Shown: positions 6,618 through 15,686 of the stretch, one piece after another
How positions within the stretch are numbered: position 1 is the stretch's first letter
Layout: each line of letters opens with the position of its first letter
Origin: Alphaproteobacteria bacterium UBA5343
GTDB taxonomy: Bacteria; Pseudomonadota; Alphaproteobacteria; RF32; UBA5343
Assembly (NCBI GenBank): GCA_002410125.1
Contig: DHQH01000060.1
Span: 30,294 to 48,758, forward strand
Direction: 5' to 3'
Length of the DNA: 18,465 nt
Made by a program: the position numbers and the translations under genes
The notes under the pieces: model-generated
The model's database searches: none
What the model saw: only the letters and a program-made list of their open reading frames with translations
What the model was told of the DNA's origin: nothing

Positions 6618-8798
6618 ATGAAAAAAATTATAGTTTTAACTTTTATATTTTCTTTAATTAGTAATATTTCTCAGGCGAAATCCCTATCATTATCAGAGCA
6701 CACATCTCCTGCACCTCAACAATACAGTAATAATAACGATAAAAAAATGAAAGTTATTAAAAGCTCTGACAATAGTCCTTTTATGCAAGAATTTAGAAGG
6801 CGAGTTAATGCTTCTAATAAATATACAGGAGCGTTAAAAGGTGATTTAGCTGCTCCAGTTACTTCTATTGACCCGCTTACTCAACAAAAAATGTTGGAAG
6901 CAGAAAGAGCAAAGAAAAAAAAGAGTATTTTTGGATCTATGTATAATAAAGCCCTAGAAAAAATGGGAATTGAAAAAAAAGAAGATAGCTATGAAACAAG
7001 TAAACAAAGAGGACAGATTTATACTATTCAAGATAAATTGGATGAGCTAAAAGCAGCCAGAGAAAATCGACAAAATAAATTTATTGAACCTGATTTTAAC
7101 ACTGTATCTGTAAAACTGCCTAATGACAATAGAAGTATTTTAGTGCCTGCAAATGAACATATACCATATTTCTTTAGTAATATTGAAATAATGGCCAATG
7201 GCAGTGCAGAAATTACAGAAACTATTATTATTATCAGTGAAGCAAAAATTTTCAAGAATGGATTATCTAGGTTTTTTGCTAAGAAAATTATGAATAGAGC
7301 TGGAGATACTAGGAATCTAGAAATTAAAATTTCTAATACAAAAAAAGAAGGAATTACGGTACCTTATAAGCTGACAAATACAAAAAATGGCACAAGACTT
7401 GATATATTCCAAGAAGAAGATTTAGTTGCTGGGGTACATCAATATGAGATTAAATACATCGTTAATGATATGGTTTCATTTTATGATGAGTTTGATGAGT
7501 TTTATTGGGATATTACTGGTAGTTATTGGGGACTTATGGTAGTCAGAGCTGGGGCTGCTGTTCATTTACCTGCTGGTGCTGAGGTTTTGAGTCAGGCTGC
7601 ATTTGCTGGTAATGCCACAACAGATATTGATGTAGTTGTAAATGAAGTTAATGAAAATGAATTTGTATATATGGCTAATGGTTTTCTTGGCTTTGGGCAA
7701 AACTTACAATTGTTTATTTCTTTAGGTAAAGGGGCAGTATATCCAGCAACATTATTAGAAAAAATTTCTAGGTTGTTTGATAAGATTGGAAGCATTTTTA
7801 TTTCTTTATTAGCTTTAATTGTTATTATTGCTTATTATCATTTCAAAAGAATTGAAATTAGAAAAGAAAATAAAAAAATTGCTATTAAGATTGGTAATAC
7901 ACTACCAAAAGATATAACACCTGCGGTTATGAGAGCTGTCAAAAGTAAAATGATTGATGAGACATCTTTTATTGCTAGTTTGATAAATATTGAAGCTAAG
8001 GGTGTGATTGACATTAAAATTGAACAAGATAATGTTTATTTGATAAAAAATAATGATAGCTATGCAAAACTTTCTGTTGAAGAAGTTGCAATTATGAAAA
8101 AGATTTTTGGTAATAGTGAAACGAAATTCCAAATTTCAAGAGATAATAACCTTAAAATCAAAAGAGCCTTAAATGAGTTTAGTAATATTGTAAAGGCTAA
8201 GATGAAATCACAAATATTAAAAATCAATATTGGCTATATATTATTTGGAATCGTGATTTATTTATTATCCCTTGGTTTTATATCATTTACTCAATCTAAT
8301 GTTAAATTCTGCTTACTGACATCTATATTGTCTGGGGTGTCTTTACTTATCACTGCATTTTTAGGGGTGATGATATTTAATAAAAATATTAATATAAATG
8401 TTAGTAAAGTAATGAAGAAAGCTAATAGAAATGCTGGACTTGCTAATATCGTAAAATATGTATTATTAGTAATTTTTGCAGCGACATCTTTATATATGCT
8501 TAGTTTGTTAAATATTGAGACCAATTTCACAACTAGTGTGGTTATAGCTATTATTCCTTTTGTGATTGCTTTTTATAGTAGCTTATTTATCTCCCCTGCT
8601 AGAGGTAATAAAAATATGGAAGCAAAGATTACAACTTATATTAATTATCTAAAACAAAAATCTGATATTGCTTTTAGTGGTGACTATATTGCTAAAAATA
8701 TTGCATATAGCATTGCAATTGATGAGGCAGATGGCAAGACCTTTAAAAACAAAAATATGAGTGAAGTTGTTAAAGTAATTTCTAAAGAGATTAGCTAG
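6618..8798 (+). CDS. DUF2207 domain-containing membrane protein
   Basis: This 726-residue protein matches the DUF2207 (YciQ-like) family of predicted membrane proteins, whose function is unknown. It has a signal peptide (residues 1-20, ending ISQA before KS), a polar charged stretch of about 165 residues, and then the extracytoplasmic beta-rich domain (about 187-375). That domain contains the family's EFYWDITGSYWGLMVVRAG (295-312) and VHLPAGAEVL. A membrane segment follows at 391-408, then a cytoplasmic region with the family block PAVMRAVKSKMIDETSFIAS (435-454), and four more membrane segments at about 536-557, 563-587, 610-630 and 638-658. The long Lys/Glu/Gln-rich insert between signal peptide and DUF2207 domain (23-186) is not something I associate with the family. 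It is the only plus-strand gene, divergent from glmU. AGAGGTG precedes the ATG. No clear terminator follows. Confidence 0.85.
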   Translation: MKKIIVLTFIFSLISNISQAKSLSLSEHTSPAPQQYSNNNDKKMKVIKSSDNSPFMQEFRRRVNASNKYTGALKGDLAAPVTSIDPLTQQKMLEAERAKKKKSIFGSMYNKALEKMGIEKKEDSYETSKQRGQIYTIQDKLDELKAARENRQNKFIEPDFNTVSVKLPNDNRSILVPANEHIPYFFSNIEIMANGSAEITETIIIISEAKIFKNGLSRFFAKKIMNRAGDTRNLEIKISNTKKEGITVPYKLTNTKNGTRLDIFQEEDLVAGVHQYEIKYIVNDMVSFYDEFDEFYWDITGSYWGLMVVRAGAAVHLPAGAEVLSQAAFAGNATTDIDVVVNEVNENEFVYMANGFLGFGQNLQLFISLGKGAVYPATLLEKISRLFDKIGSIFISLLALIVIIAYYHFKRIEIRKENKKIAIKIGNTLPKDITPAVMRAVKSKMIDETSFIASLINIEAKGVIDIKIEQDNVYLIKNNDSYAKLSVEEVAIMKKIFGNSETKFQISRDNNLKIKRALNEFSNIVKAKMKSQILKINIGYILFGIVIYLLSLGFISFTQSNVKFCLLTSILSGVSLLITAFLGVMIFNKNININVSKVMKKANRNAGLANIVKYVLLVIFAATSLYMLSLLNIETNFTTSVVIAIIPFVIAFYSSLFISPARGNKNMEAKITTYINYLKQKSDIAFSGDYIAKNIAYSIAIDEADGKTFKNKNMSEVVKVISKEIS

Positions 8799-8857
8799 AA
8801 TTCTTTTATTTTACCAATCTTCAATGCTGAATAAAATTATAAAATATATTACTAACA

Positions 8858-9652
8858 CTATTTTTTATTGAATAAACTATTGTATATCTCGTAAACTATT
8901 GTGATTGGACTTAATATATTTTGTATTTCAATAAAATAATCTTTATTTTTATAATTTTGTATACAGGTTGCCTTTGAAAAACTATAGGCGAAGAAATCAG
9001 CCAATTGAATTAATGGAGCCTTTTCACCGTTAGTATAACTTGTATGTTTAAGACGAACATCCTCTAAATTTGTACTTTCATAAGCAAGTGATCCATTTGC
9101 CCAGGATATATTATATTTTTCATTACTAACCTTTGCTTTCTTGGTTTTAAAATATTTCATGACACTTTTTTTATCAGGGTCAGGATAGAAAGAATATTCA
9201 TCACTTTTTTTATTTCTAATAATATTAGCCATACAACCATTTTTACACATATGAATTAAATTTTTATCTTCAAAATAAATAGTGTTTTTTTTGCCAGGGC
9301 TCAATTCTACTGAGAGCTCTTTCCTCTTTATAGTTCGTTTATCTATATAACAAGACAAAATTGATGCACTCCTAAACACTATAGCAATATCTCGATACAT
9401 ATTTTCTACATCTTGCAAAGATAGATTAAATTCTAACTTTTTTCGTTCTGAACCATTAAAAAGCTCTCTACAATGTAGAAAATAATCTTTAGGAACATTA
9501 TATTTATCTTTTATTGATTGAAGAACCTCTTCTGCTTTTTTATTCAAATGTCGTTCAAAGTAACAAATAGTGTAACAAACAATATTATTATTTACACTCT
9601 CATCACCGTATATTAAAAGATAATCATCACTTTTTTCATTTGCCTCATTCAC
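8858..9652 (-). CDS. DUF3800 domain-containing protein (predicted RNase H-like fold)
   Basis: This 264-residue soluble protein has the marks of the DUF3800 family: YGDES near the N-terminus (D17, E18, S19), a FLHCREL block with His60, YPDPDKK at 156-162, and the closing APLIQLADFFAYSFSK (Asp219). The spaced acidic residues fit the family's predicted RNase H-like metal-dependent fold; nuclease activity is not proven. DUF3800 genes are often found in accessory regions and near defence genes, but here the gene stands alone. The start is a GTG at 9652, preceded by AAGGG at about 7 nt; there is no in-frame upstream ATG before a stop codon. It has its own promoter-like sequence just beyond the terminator of the dnaE operon and faces the DUF2207 gene tail to tail across 59 nt. 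Composition is very AT-rich, slightly more so than dnaE or lolD. Confidence 0.82.
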   Translation of the reverse strand: MNEANEKSDDYLLIYGDESVNNNIVCYTICYFERHLNKKAEEVLQSIKDKYNVPKDYFLHCRELFNGSERKKLEFNLSLQDVENMYRDIAIVFRSASILSCYIDKRTIKRKELSVELSPGKKNTIYFEDKNLIHMCKNGCMANIIRNKKSDEYSFYPDPDKKSVMKYFKTKKAKVSNEKYNISWANGSLAYESTNLEDVRLKHTSYTNGEKAPLIQLADFFAYSFSKATCIQNYKNKDYFIEIQNILSPITIVYEIYNSLFNKK

Positions 9653-9690
9653 TATAATACCCTTTTGCTATATATTTGTTTTTATGATAT

Positions 9691-9719
9691 ATATTAGGTA
9701 TTTATTGAACAAATGGCAA
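9691..9719 (-). promoter_or_regulatory. Sigma70-like promoter of the DUF3800 gene
   Basis: On the minus strand, TTGCCA (9714-9719, 5 of 6 consensus) and TAATAT (9691-9696, 4 of 6) are 17 bp apart, 38 nt before the GTG start. It begins right after the T-run of the upstream operon's terminator, as expected for an independently transcribed gene. Confidence 0.5.
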
Positions 9720-9720
9720 T

Positions 9721-9754
9721 AAAAAAACTCCCCTCTTTAATTAGAAGGGAGTTT
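9721..9754 (-). terminator. Rho-independent terminator of the lol-dnaE operon
   Basis: Read on the minus strand, AAACTCCCTTCT (9754-9743) pairs with AGAGGGGAGTTT (9736-9725) around the loop AATTAA, giving a 12-bp stem with one mismatch, and runs directly into seven T residues (9727-9721). It begins 20 nt after the stop of the last operon gene at 9775. In the plus direction no T-run follows, so it serves the minus strand only. Confidence 0.9.
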
Positions 9755-9774
9755 GGGTTGGTAATTTTTAGGTT

Positions 9775-10569
9775 TTATTTTGAGTGATACTCAAAGAATT
9801 TGTAAACATGAGAAGTATATGAAATCTTGATCACTAGGTTTAGTAAAGTGATTGCATATACTACAAAAGTTACTAATGTTAATGCCCAGAAGCTATTACC
9901 GCTTGTTAGAGGCGATAATAAGATGAATACAACAAAAGCTAAGACTGTTACTGGGAGCATGATTAGGAAATGTCCAATTACAATCTTAAAAGCATTACCT
10001 TTTGTGATAGCCCATGATTTTTTGAAGCCAATGTTTTTTTGATTATCAACAGCAGAAGATGTTACAGCCAATGAAAATCTGGTTGATTTTATTATCCAGT
10101 AGAGTGATAAAATAACAGCTATAACTAATAATACTATACTATAACTTGGAGAAGTTATGTTAATTCCTAGCATATAGGTAATAGTAGCTAATATGATTAG
10201 AGGAACCGATACAATTAGAATATAACCAAGAGTATAAAAGAAATATTTTAATTCTCTTAACTTGAATCTATAAGGTGATATTTCTCTTTCTTCTAAAATG
10301 ATATAGCGATGTAACATTACAGCACAAGCAATTGCAGCAGTATATGATAAGATGGAAACAAATATTGCCCAATTTGGATTAATTTCACATAGGGCTGAGT
10401 TTTCATTGCACATTGATGGAAAACCGGCTAATAGCTCAATAACAACCAAAACGAAAAACCAAATAGCAAATAATTTTGAGATTGGTTTAATGTTTCTTAG
10501 TGCATAGCTCATACTTCTTTTTACACATTCCCACATTGGGAATTTTAATTCTGTTGTTTTTTTTGACAT
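9775..10569 (-). CDS. Multi-pass membrane protein, function unknown (paralogue of the preceding gene)
   Basis: I do not recognise a named family for this 264-residue protein. It has about six hydrophobic segments (about residues 32-50, 67-86, 108-133, 140-158, 197-219 and 226-248). A cytoplasmic N-terminus (FPMWECVKRSMSYALRNIKP) precedes the first. The loop after segment 1 holds two cysteines (MCNENSALCEINP), and the block NIGFKKSWAITKGNAFKIV precedes segment 5; an SW..TKG block like this occurs in several poorly defined six-TM bacterial membrane families. It aligns along its length with the gene just upstream, including the Cys-loop and the region after segment 4, so the two are diverged paralogues. 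It starts 2 nt after that gene's stop, with AAGGGAGAG as ribosome binding site, and is followed by the operon terminator. Co-transcription with lolD and dnaE is likely; its role is unknown. Confidence 0.85.
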   Translation of the reverse strand: MSKKTTELKFPMWECVKRSMSYALRNIKPISKLFAIWFFVLVVIELLAGFPSMCNENSALCEINPNWAIFVSILSYTAAIACAVMLHRYIILEEREISPYRFKLRELKYFFYTLGYILIVSVPLIILATITYMLGINITSPSYSIVLLVIAVILSLYWIIKSTRFSLAVTSSAVDNQKNIGFKKSWAITKGNAFKIVIGHFLIMLPVTVLAFVVFILLSPLTSGNSFWALTLVTFVVYAITLLNLVIKISYTSHVYKFFEYHSK

Positions 10570-10571
10570 TA

Positions 10572-11462
10572 TTACTCTCCCTTATAGAAGTTGTCATACA
10601 TAGCAATTGATAGATTGGTAGCAATTGATATAAATATAAAATAAATAATTGCCCAATATATATCTAGAAAAACACTAGCAAAGATTGGATTTTTAATAAT
10701 AAAAGCCATTTGTTCACTAGTATTTATAATATCTCTTATATTTAATATAATAGCAATTACTAAAAATGCAGTTAAAATTTTAATGGTGTTTTTATAGGTT
10801 TTATTCCATAACTCCTTAAAGCTTGATAGATTGTTATTTTCTATAAAGTAAGGAAATATAATAAATAACCTTACAACCAAAATTGGAGCCAAGAAACCTG
10901 TTGATATAATAGCAAAGATTGTAAGCTCTGTTGTAATATCATAAATTGGAGTTCTAATTATTAAAATATAAACACTTAAGAATGGAATTAAGAACACAAT
11001 GACTGCAACTAATATCATAGCAAAAACGATTAATTGTTGTTTAGTGACTTGAAATAATTCTTTAGTACTAAAATCCCTTCCTCTGATATGGTGATACCAG
11101 ATGGTTGCAAATAGACTGGTGATGAATATTTTACAGATGATTGGAGCATATATTGCGAATGAAGTAGTAGCACAATCAAAACCGATATTTATCTTGCTAT
11201 CAAATCTACATATATATGGTCGTGCAAAAATAAAATCTATAACAACAAAATATAATACAAAAAGCCAAGATAATTTAAAGAAATCTTTGCCTTTGAATAA
11301 TAAATTTGCGTAGCTAAATTTAAGAGTTTGAAAAAGTTTAAATTTTACTTTTTCTGGGGCGTTTGTTTCTTTATTTGCCCAATTGGAAACTTTATTAGAA
11401 AAATTATCAATTTTTTCTAATAAGCTATTTATCTTTTTTTTCTTATTATCATCTATTTTCAT
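10572..11462 (-). CDS. Multi-pass membrane protein, function unknown (paralogue of the following gene)
   Basis: This 296-residue protein is unrecognised. It opens with a lysine-rich, possibly helical cytoplasmic stretch (KIDDNKKKKINSLLEKIDNF) longer than in its paralogue, then FKLFQTLKFSYANLLFKGKD, and about six hydrophobic segments. The loop after segment 1 carries two cysteines (ARPYICRFD ... GFDCATT), matching the Cys-containing loop of the next gene. WYHHIRGRDFSTKELFQ matches the position of MLHRYIILEEREISPYRFK there, and NLSSFKELWNKTYKNTIKIL matches its SW..TKG block. The ATG lies 3 nt after the dnaE stop, and the AAGGAG ribosome binding site is formed by the last codons of dnaE, so translation is likely coupled. 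Two paralogues side by side could form a heterodimer; this is speculation. Confidence 0.85.
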   Translation of the reverse strand: MKIDDNKKKKINSLLEKIDNFSNKVSNWANKETNAPEKVKFKLFQTLKFSYANLLFKGKDFFKLSWLFVLYFVVIDFIFARPYICRFDSKINIGFDCATTSFAIYAPIICKIFITSLFATIWYHHIRGRDFSTKELFQVTKQQLIVFAMILVAVIVFLIPFLSVYILIIRTPIYDITTELTIFAIISTGFLAPILVVRLFIIFPYFIENNNLSSFKELWNKTYKNTIKILTAFLVIAIILNIRDIINTSEQMAFIIKNPIFASVFLDIYWAIIYFIFISIATNLSIAMYDNFYKGE

Positions 11463-11465
11463 AAA

Positions 11466-14400
11466 TTATAACTCCTTAATATCAGTAATTCCTGGGATAG
11501 ATCTAATTTTAGTTAAGGTGTCTTTACCTAAAGCATATTTTGATTTTAGGGTAATCTCAACATCCCATTCATTATTATAAGGTTTGATATAAATATTGTT
11601 TCTGCCATTTGAATCTGCGTCTAAAACTTCTTTGAGCGGTTTTACAGCTTGAGGAGAATTGATGTAGATTTTTAACCCATTTGCCACTTCTGAAACTGCC
11701 TTATCTAAATCTTCAATGACATTGATAATAAAGCTTAAATTGTCAGAATCTTCTCTTTTTTCAGCGGTTGCAACGACTAAGATTGGTTTACCTGATTCTA
11801 GTAATTCTTCTGATCTTGAAAGGGTTTCTGAGAATATTACACCTTCAAAAGCACCACTAGCATCTGACATTTCAATAAAGGCATATTTATTACCTTTTTT
11901 ATTTATTCTCTTATTTAGGTTATTTACTGAACCTGCAAGTTTAACTCTTTTTTTCTCTCCTTGAGAGATGGTGTTTGTTAGTTCTGAAGATTTAACAACC
12001 CCTAACCTATCAAGCCCCTTAGTATAGTTATCTAATGGATGGGCTGAAAGATAGAAACCAACAGCTTCCACTTCGGCTTTTAGTTTTTCTAAAGAAGGCC
12101 AATCTGGTGCAGATTTTAATTTTATTTCTTTTTCTAATTCATCATCACCAAAAAGAGAAGTCTGATTGCTGTTTTTACTCTCATAAGCAGAGTTAGCATG
12201 CCCAATCATTAAATCAACATTATCATATAAAGTTCCTCTTCTTGGATCCATAGAATCAAATGCTCCTGCTTTAATAAGATTTTCTAATTGCCTTTTATTG
12301 ATTGCTTTTACATCTAATCTTCTTACAAAATCAGTAAGCGAGGTAAATTCTCCATTTGCTTTTCGTTCATCATGGATGGCTTTCATATTTGCTTCACCAA
12401 CATTTTTAATAGCAGAAAGAGCATATCTGATTTTACCATCTTCTACTTTGAAAAGATAATGTGATTTATTAATATCTGGCTGTAAAACTTCAATACCCAT
12501 CCTTTTAGCTTCCTCTTTAAAGAAGCAAAGTTTATCGGTATTATTTAAATCTAAATCCATAATTGCTGCCATAAACTCTACTGGATAGTGGGCTTTTAGA
12601 TAAGCAGTTTGGTATGAAATTAAAGAATAGGCAGCAGCATGAGATTTATTAAAACCGTAAGAAGCAAATTTTTCCATAAGGTCAAAAACTTGAGTTGCTT
12701 TGGCTTCGTCCACACCATTTTTTATAGCACCTTCGATAAAGATTTTCCTTTGCTTTACCATTTCTTCGATTTTTTTCTTACCCATCGCACGACGAAGTAA
12801 ATCCGCTCCACCAAGAGAGTAACCCGCCATTGCTTGGGAGATTTGCATAACCTGCTCTTGGTAAATCATAATACCGTAAGTTTCTTTTAGGATATCTTCA
12901 ATTAATGGGTGAAGATAATCTGGCTCTTCTTCACCATGTTTACGACGGATATAACTTGGGATGTTTTCCATCGGACCTGGTCGATATAACGATACAATCG
13001 CGATTAAGTCTTCAAATTTATCTGGTTTTAGCTGTTTGTGAATATCTCTCATACCTGCTGATTCAAACTGGAACACACCAGCTGTTTCGCCTCGTTGCAG
13101 AAGCTCAAAAGTTGCTTTATCTTCAAGAGATATTTTTGATATATCAATATCGACACCATGAATTCTTTTGATTTTTTCTATTGCTCTTTGAATAACCGTT
13201 AGAGTTTTTAAGCCCAAGAAGTCGAATTTGATTAAACCTGTATTTTCAATATATTTCATATCAAATTGAGTAACAGGCATTTCAGATCTGGAATCTTTAT
13301 AAAGAGCAACAAGATTATCTAATGGTCTATCACCAATAACCACACCTGCTGCATGCATACCAGCATGACGGTATAAACCTTCTAACTTGAGGGCAATGTC
13401 GATTAGTTTTTTAACATCATTATCTGTTTCAATTAGGTTTTTAAATTCTGGTTCCATATCGATTGCTTCTTGCAATGATACTTGCTTTGGACCACCTGGT
13501 ATTAGTTTTGAAATTTTATCGACTTGAGAATATGGCATATGCAGAACACGACCAACATCTCTTACAACAGCTTTTGCTTGAAGCTTACCAAAGGTGATAA
13601 TTTGAGCAACTTTATCAGCACCATATTTTTCTTGTACATATTGGATAGATAAACCACGTTTATCTTGGCAGAAATCCACATCGAAGTCGGGCATTGATAC
13701 CCTTTCTGGATTTAGGAATCTTTCAAAAAGAAGTCCAAATCTTAGAGGGTCTAAGTCTGTAATAGTTAAAGCCCAAGCCACAACAGAACCAGCACCAGAA
13801 CCACGACCTGGCCCTACTGGAATGTTATGGTCTTTTGACCATTTGATAAAATCTGCAACGATTAAGAAATAACCTGGGAACCCCATTTGTTTAATGATGC
13901 CTAACTCATATTCCATTCTTTCCCAATATGGTTTGGATATTTCTTTCTTTTCTTCTTCGCTCATACCATCTTTATAAACGGCTTCTTCTAATCTTTTTTC
14001 TAAACCGTCTATTGAGTGTTCTCTAATATATTCATCTTCAGTCTTACCATCACCCAAATCATAAGGAGGTAATAAAGGTTTTACAAATTCTAGCATCCAA
14101 CCACATCTTTTAGCGATATGAATAGTGTTCTCTATTGCTTCTGGAATATCTTTGAACAGCTCTGTCATTTCTTCTGGAGAGCGAAGATAGCTATTAATGC
14201 TATGTCTTGGTCTGTCTTCTTCATCTAGATATCTAGCCCCTGCGATACAGCACAATGCATCATGGGCTTCGTGCATATCTTTGTTTAGAAAGAATACTTC
14301 ATTAGTTGCAACTAGCGGTATATTTAAGTCATAAGCAAATTCTAAGAACACTGGCTCGGTTTTGATTTCTTCTTCTAGACCTAATCTCATAAGCTCGATA

Positions 14401-14924
14401 TAAAGACGGTTCTTGTCAAAATATTCTTTTAGCTTGAGGATAATATTTTTAGCCTCAGTAATTCTATTTTCTAATATTAATCTGCCGATTGGTCCCTTAA
14501 TACCACCGGTTAGAGCGATAACTCCTTCATTATACTCTTTGAAATCATCAATTTCAATTTGTGGAAGTTCGCCTGGTGGAGTGTTCATATAAGCAAGACT
14601 TAGTAATTTTATTAAATTTTGATATCCTGCTTTATTTTGAGCAAGTAAAACCATTTGATCTGGGTCTGGAACTCTGCCCTTCATCATTGGGTTTTTACTG
14701 TCTTCGTTTCTGATGTTGATTTGGGTACCGATGATTGGCTGAACCCCATTGGCTTTACAAGCATCTGAAAAAGCAAAAGAGCCAAAGAGATTAGAGGTAT
14801 CTGTTATGGCTGCAGCTGGCATATTCATATCTTTAAGAGAAGATACAAGTTTGGGAACTTTGATTGCACCTTCTGATAAGGAATATGCAGAGTGACATCT
14901 TAAATGTATAAAATTAGCAACCAT
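11466..14924 (-). CDS. dnaE: DNA polymerase III subunit alpha
   Basis: This is the catalytic subunit of the replicative polymerase; 1152 residues is normal for DnaE1. The PHP domain (about 1-280) starts HLRCHSAYSLSEGA and has AAAITDTSNLFGSF, where active PHP domains have TDHGN, so the PHP is probably not an active exonuclease and proofreading would depend on DnaQ (inference). The polymerase palm shows GPGRGSGAGSVVAWAL and PDFDVDF, with Asp415 and Asp417 corresponding to E. coli Asp401 and Asp403; the third catalytic Asp is 568 in IKFDFLGLKTLT. A clamp-binding motif QTSLF lies at 921-925, close to the QxxLF-type consensus. An OB-fold follows (KRVKLAGSVNNLN to about 1060). It lies 9 nt after lolD, with only a weak purine-rich ribosome binding site (AGAAGAATAG) inside the lolD end, which suggests coupled translation. 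Confidence 0.99.
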   Translation of the reverse strand: MVANFIHLRCHSAYSLSEGAIKVPKLVSSLKDMNMPAAAITDTSNLFGSFAFSDACKANGVQPIIGTQINIRNEDSKNPMMKGRVPDPDQMVLLAQNKAGYQNLIKLLSLAYMNTPPGELPQIEIDDFKEYNEGVIALTGGIKGPIGRLILENRITEAKNIILKLKEYFDKNRLYIELMRLGLEEEIKTEPVFLEFAYDLNIPLVATNEVFFLNKDMHEAHDALCCIAGARYLDEEDRPRHSINSYLRSPEEMTELFKDIPEAIENTIHIAKRCGWMLEFVKPLLPPYDLGDGKTEDEYIREHSIDGLEKRLEEAVYKDGMSEEEKKEISKPYWERMEYELGIIKQMGFPGYFLIVADFIKWSKDHNIPVGPGRGSGAGSVVAWALTITDLDPLRFGLLFERFLNPERVSMPDFDVDFCQDKRGLSIQYVQEKYGADKVAQIITFGKLQAKAVVRDVGRVLHMPYSQVDKISKLIPGGPKQVSLQEAIDMEPEFKNLIETDNDVKKLIDIALKLEGLYRHAGMHAAGVVIGDRPLDNLVALYKDSRSEMPVTQFDMKYIENTGLIKFDFLGLKTLTVIQRAIEKIKRIHGVDIDISKISLEDKATFELLQRGETAGVFQFESAGMRDIHKQLKPDKFEDLIAIVSLYRPGPMENIPSYIRRKHGEEEPDYLHPLIEDILKETYGIMIYQEQVMQISQAMAGYSLGGADLLRRAMGKKKIEEMVKQRKIFIEGAIKNGVDEAKATQVFDLMEKFASYGFNKSHAAAYSLISYQTAYLKAHYPVEFMAAIMDLDLNNTDKLCFFKEEAKRMGIEVLQPDINKSHYLFKVEDGKIRYALSAIKNVGEANMKAIHDERKANGEFTSLTDFVRRLDVKAINKRQLENLIKAGAFDSMDPRRGTLYDNVDLMIGHANSAYESKNSNQTSLFGDDELEKEIKLKSAPDWPSLEKLKAEVEAVGFYLSAHPLDNYTKGLDRLGVVKSSELTNTISQGEKKRVKLAGSVNNLNKRINKKGNKYAFIEMSDASGAFEGVIFSETLSRSEELLESGKPILVVATAEKREDSDNLSFIINVIEDLDKAVSEVANGLKIYINSPQAVKPLKEVLDADSNGRNNIYIKPYNNEWDVEITLKSKYALGKDTLTKIRSIPGITDIKEL

Positions 14925-14933
14925 ATTATTATT

Positions 14934-15686
14934 CTATTCTTCTGTTTTGTTTACTCGGTTATAAAAATTATTCTCGCCTGCAAGAGCAGTTGCTCTCATA
15001 TCAATTAACTCACCTGCTTTTAGAGAGATTTTTCTATCCATTTGTGAGGCAAGTTCTGGATTGTGAGTGGCAATGATTGCAGATAATCCTGTTTCTCTTA
15101 CTAATCTTAGGAGCTCTTCAAAAACAATGCTTGAGGTTTTTGGGTCTAAGTTTCCTGTTGGTTCATCAGCAAGTAACAGTTTTGGAGTGTTTGCCAAGGC
15201 TCTTGCTATTGCTACCCTTTGTTGTTCACCACCAGAGAGTTCTGTTGGGCGGTGGGTCATTCTATCAACTAAGCCCATTTTCTTTAACAACCATTTGGCT
15301 CTCTCTTTGCTGTTTTTATCGTTTTTACCAGCTATCATTAAAGGCATTAAAACATTTTCTAATGCGGTAAATTCTGGTAACAGATTGTGATATTGATATA
15401 CAAAACCAAGATAATCTCTTCTATACATTGTTCTAACATTATCGGCTAATTTACCACATTCATTATCAGAGATATGAACTTCACCTGAGTCTGGTTTTTC
15501 CAACAAACCCGCAATTTGTAAAAGAGTGGATTTACCAGAACCTGAAGGTCCAACAAGAGCAATAATTTCACCTTGCTCAACTTCTAAGTTTACACCGTTT
15601 AGAACTTTTAACTCTGTGTCACCTTGGGTAAAGCTTCTTTTTACATCTTTTAAGATGAGTGATTTTGGTTTCTCAAACTTATTCAT
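14934..15686 (-). CDS. lolD: Lipoprotein-releasing system ATP-binding protein LolD
   Basis: LolD is the ATPase of the LolCDE-type ABC complex, which extracts outer-membrane lipoproteins from the inner membrane and hands them to LolA. The 250-residue protein has Walker A GPSGSGKST (46-54), the Q-loop in FVYQYHNLLPEFTALENV (Gln98), the ABC signature LSGGEQQR (150-157), Walker B LLLADEP (170-176) and the H-loop histidine in ATHNP (His208). The QYHNLLPEFTALENV region is typical for LolD/MacB-type ATPases. Its ATG overlaps the stop of the lolC/E gene by 8 nt, so the two are translationally coupled. The C-terminus is about 20 residues longer than in E. coli LolD. Placement between lolC/E and dnaE is common in Alphaproteobacteria. 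Confidence 0.96.
   Translation of the reverse strand: MNKFEKPKSLILKDVKRSFTQGDTELKVLNGVNLEVEQGEIIALVGPSGSGKSTLLQIAGLLEKPDSGEVHISDNECGKLADNVRTMYRRDYLGFVYQYHNLLPEFTALENVLMPLMIAGKNDKNSKERAKWLLKKMGLVDRMTHRPTELSGGEQQRVAIARALANTPKLLLADEPTGNLDPKTSSIVFEELLRLVRETGLSAIIATHNPELASQMDRKISLKAGELIDMRATALAGENNFYNRVNKTEE

Noticed and set aside
8799..8857. Possible bidirectional terminator between the convergent DUF2207 and DUF3800 genes
   Set aside because: Only a 4-bp TTCA/TGAA stem and scattered A/T runs are visible; not enough to call.
15067..15390. Plus-strand frames of about 100 codons opposite lolD
   Set aside because: They are shadows of the strongly conserved lolD frame, with no ribosome binding site or recognisable domain.
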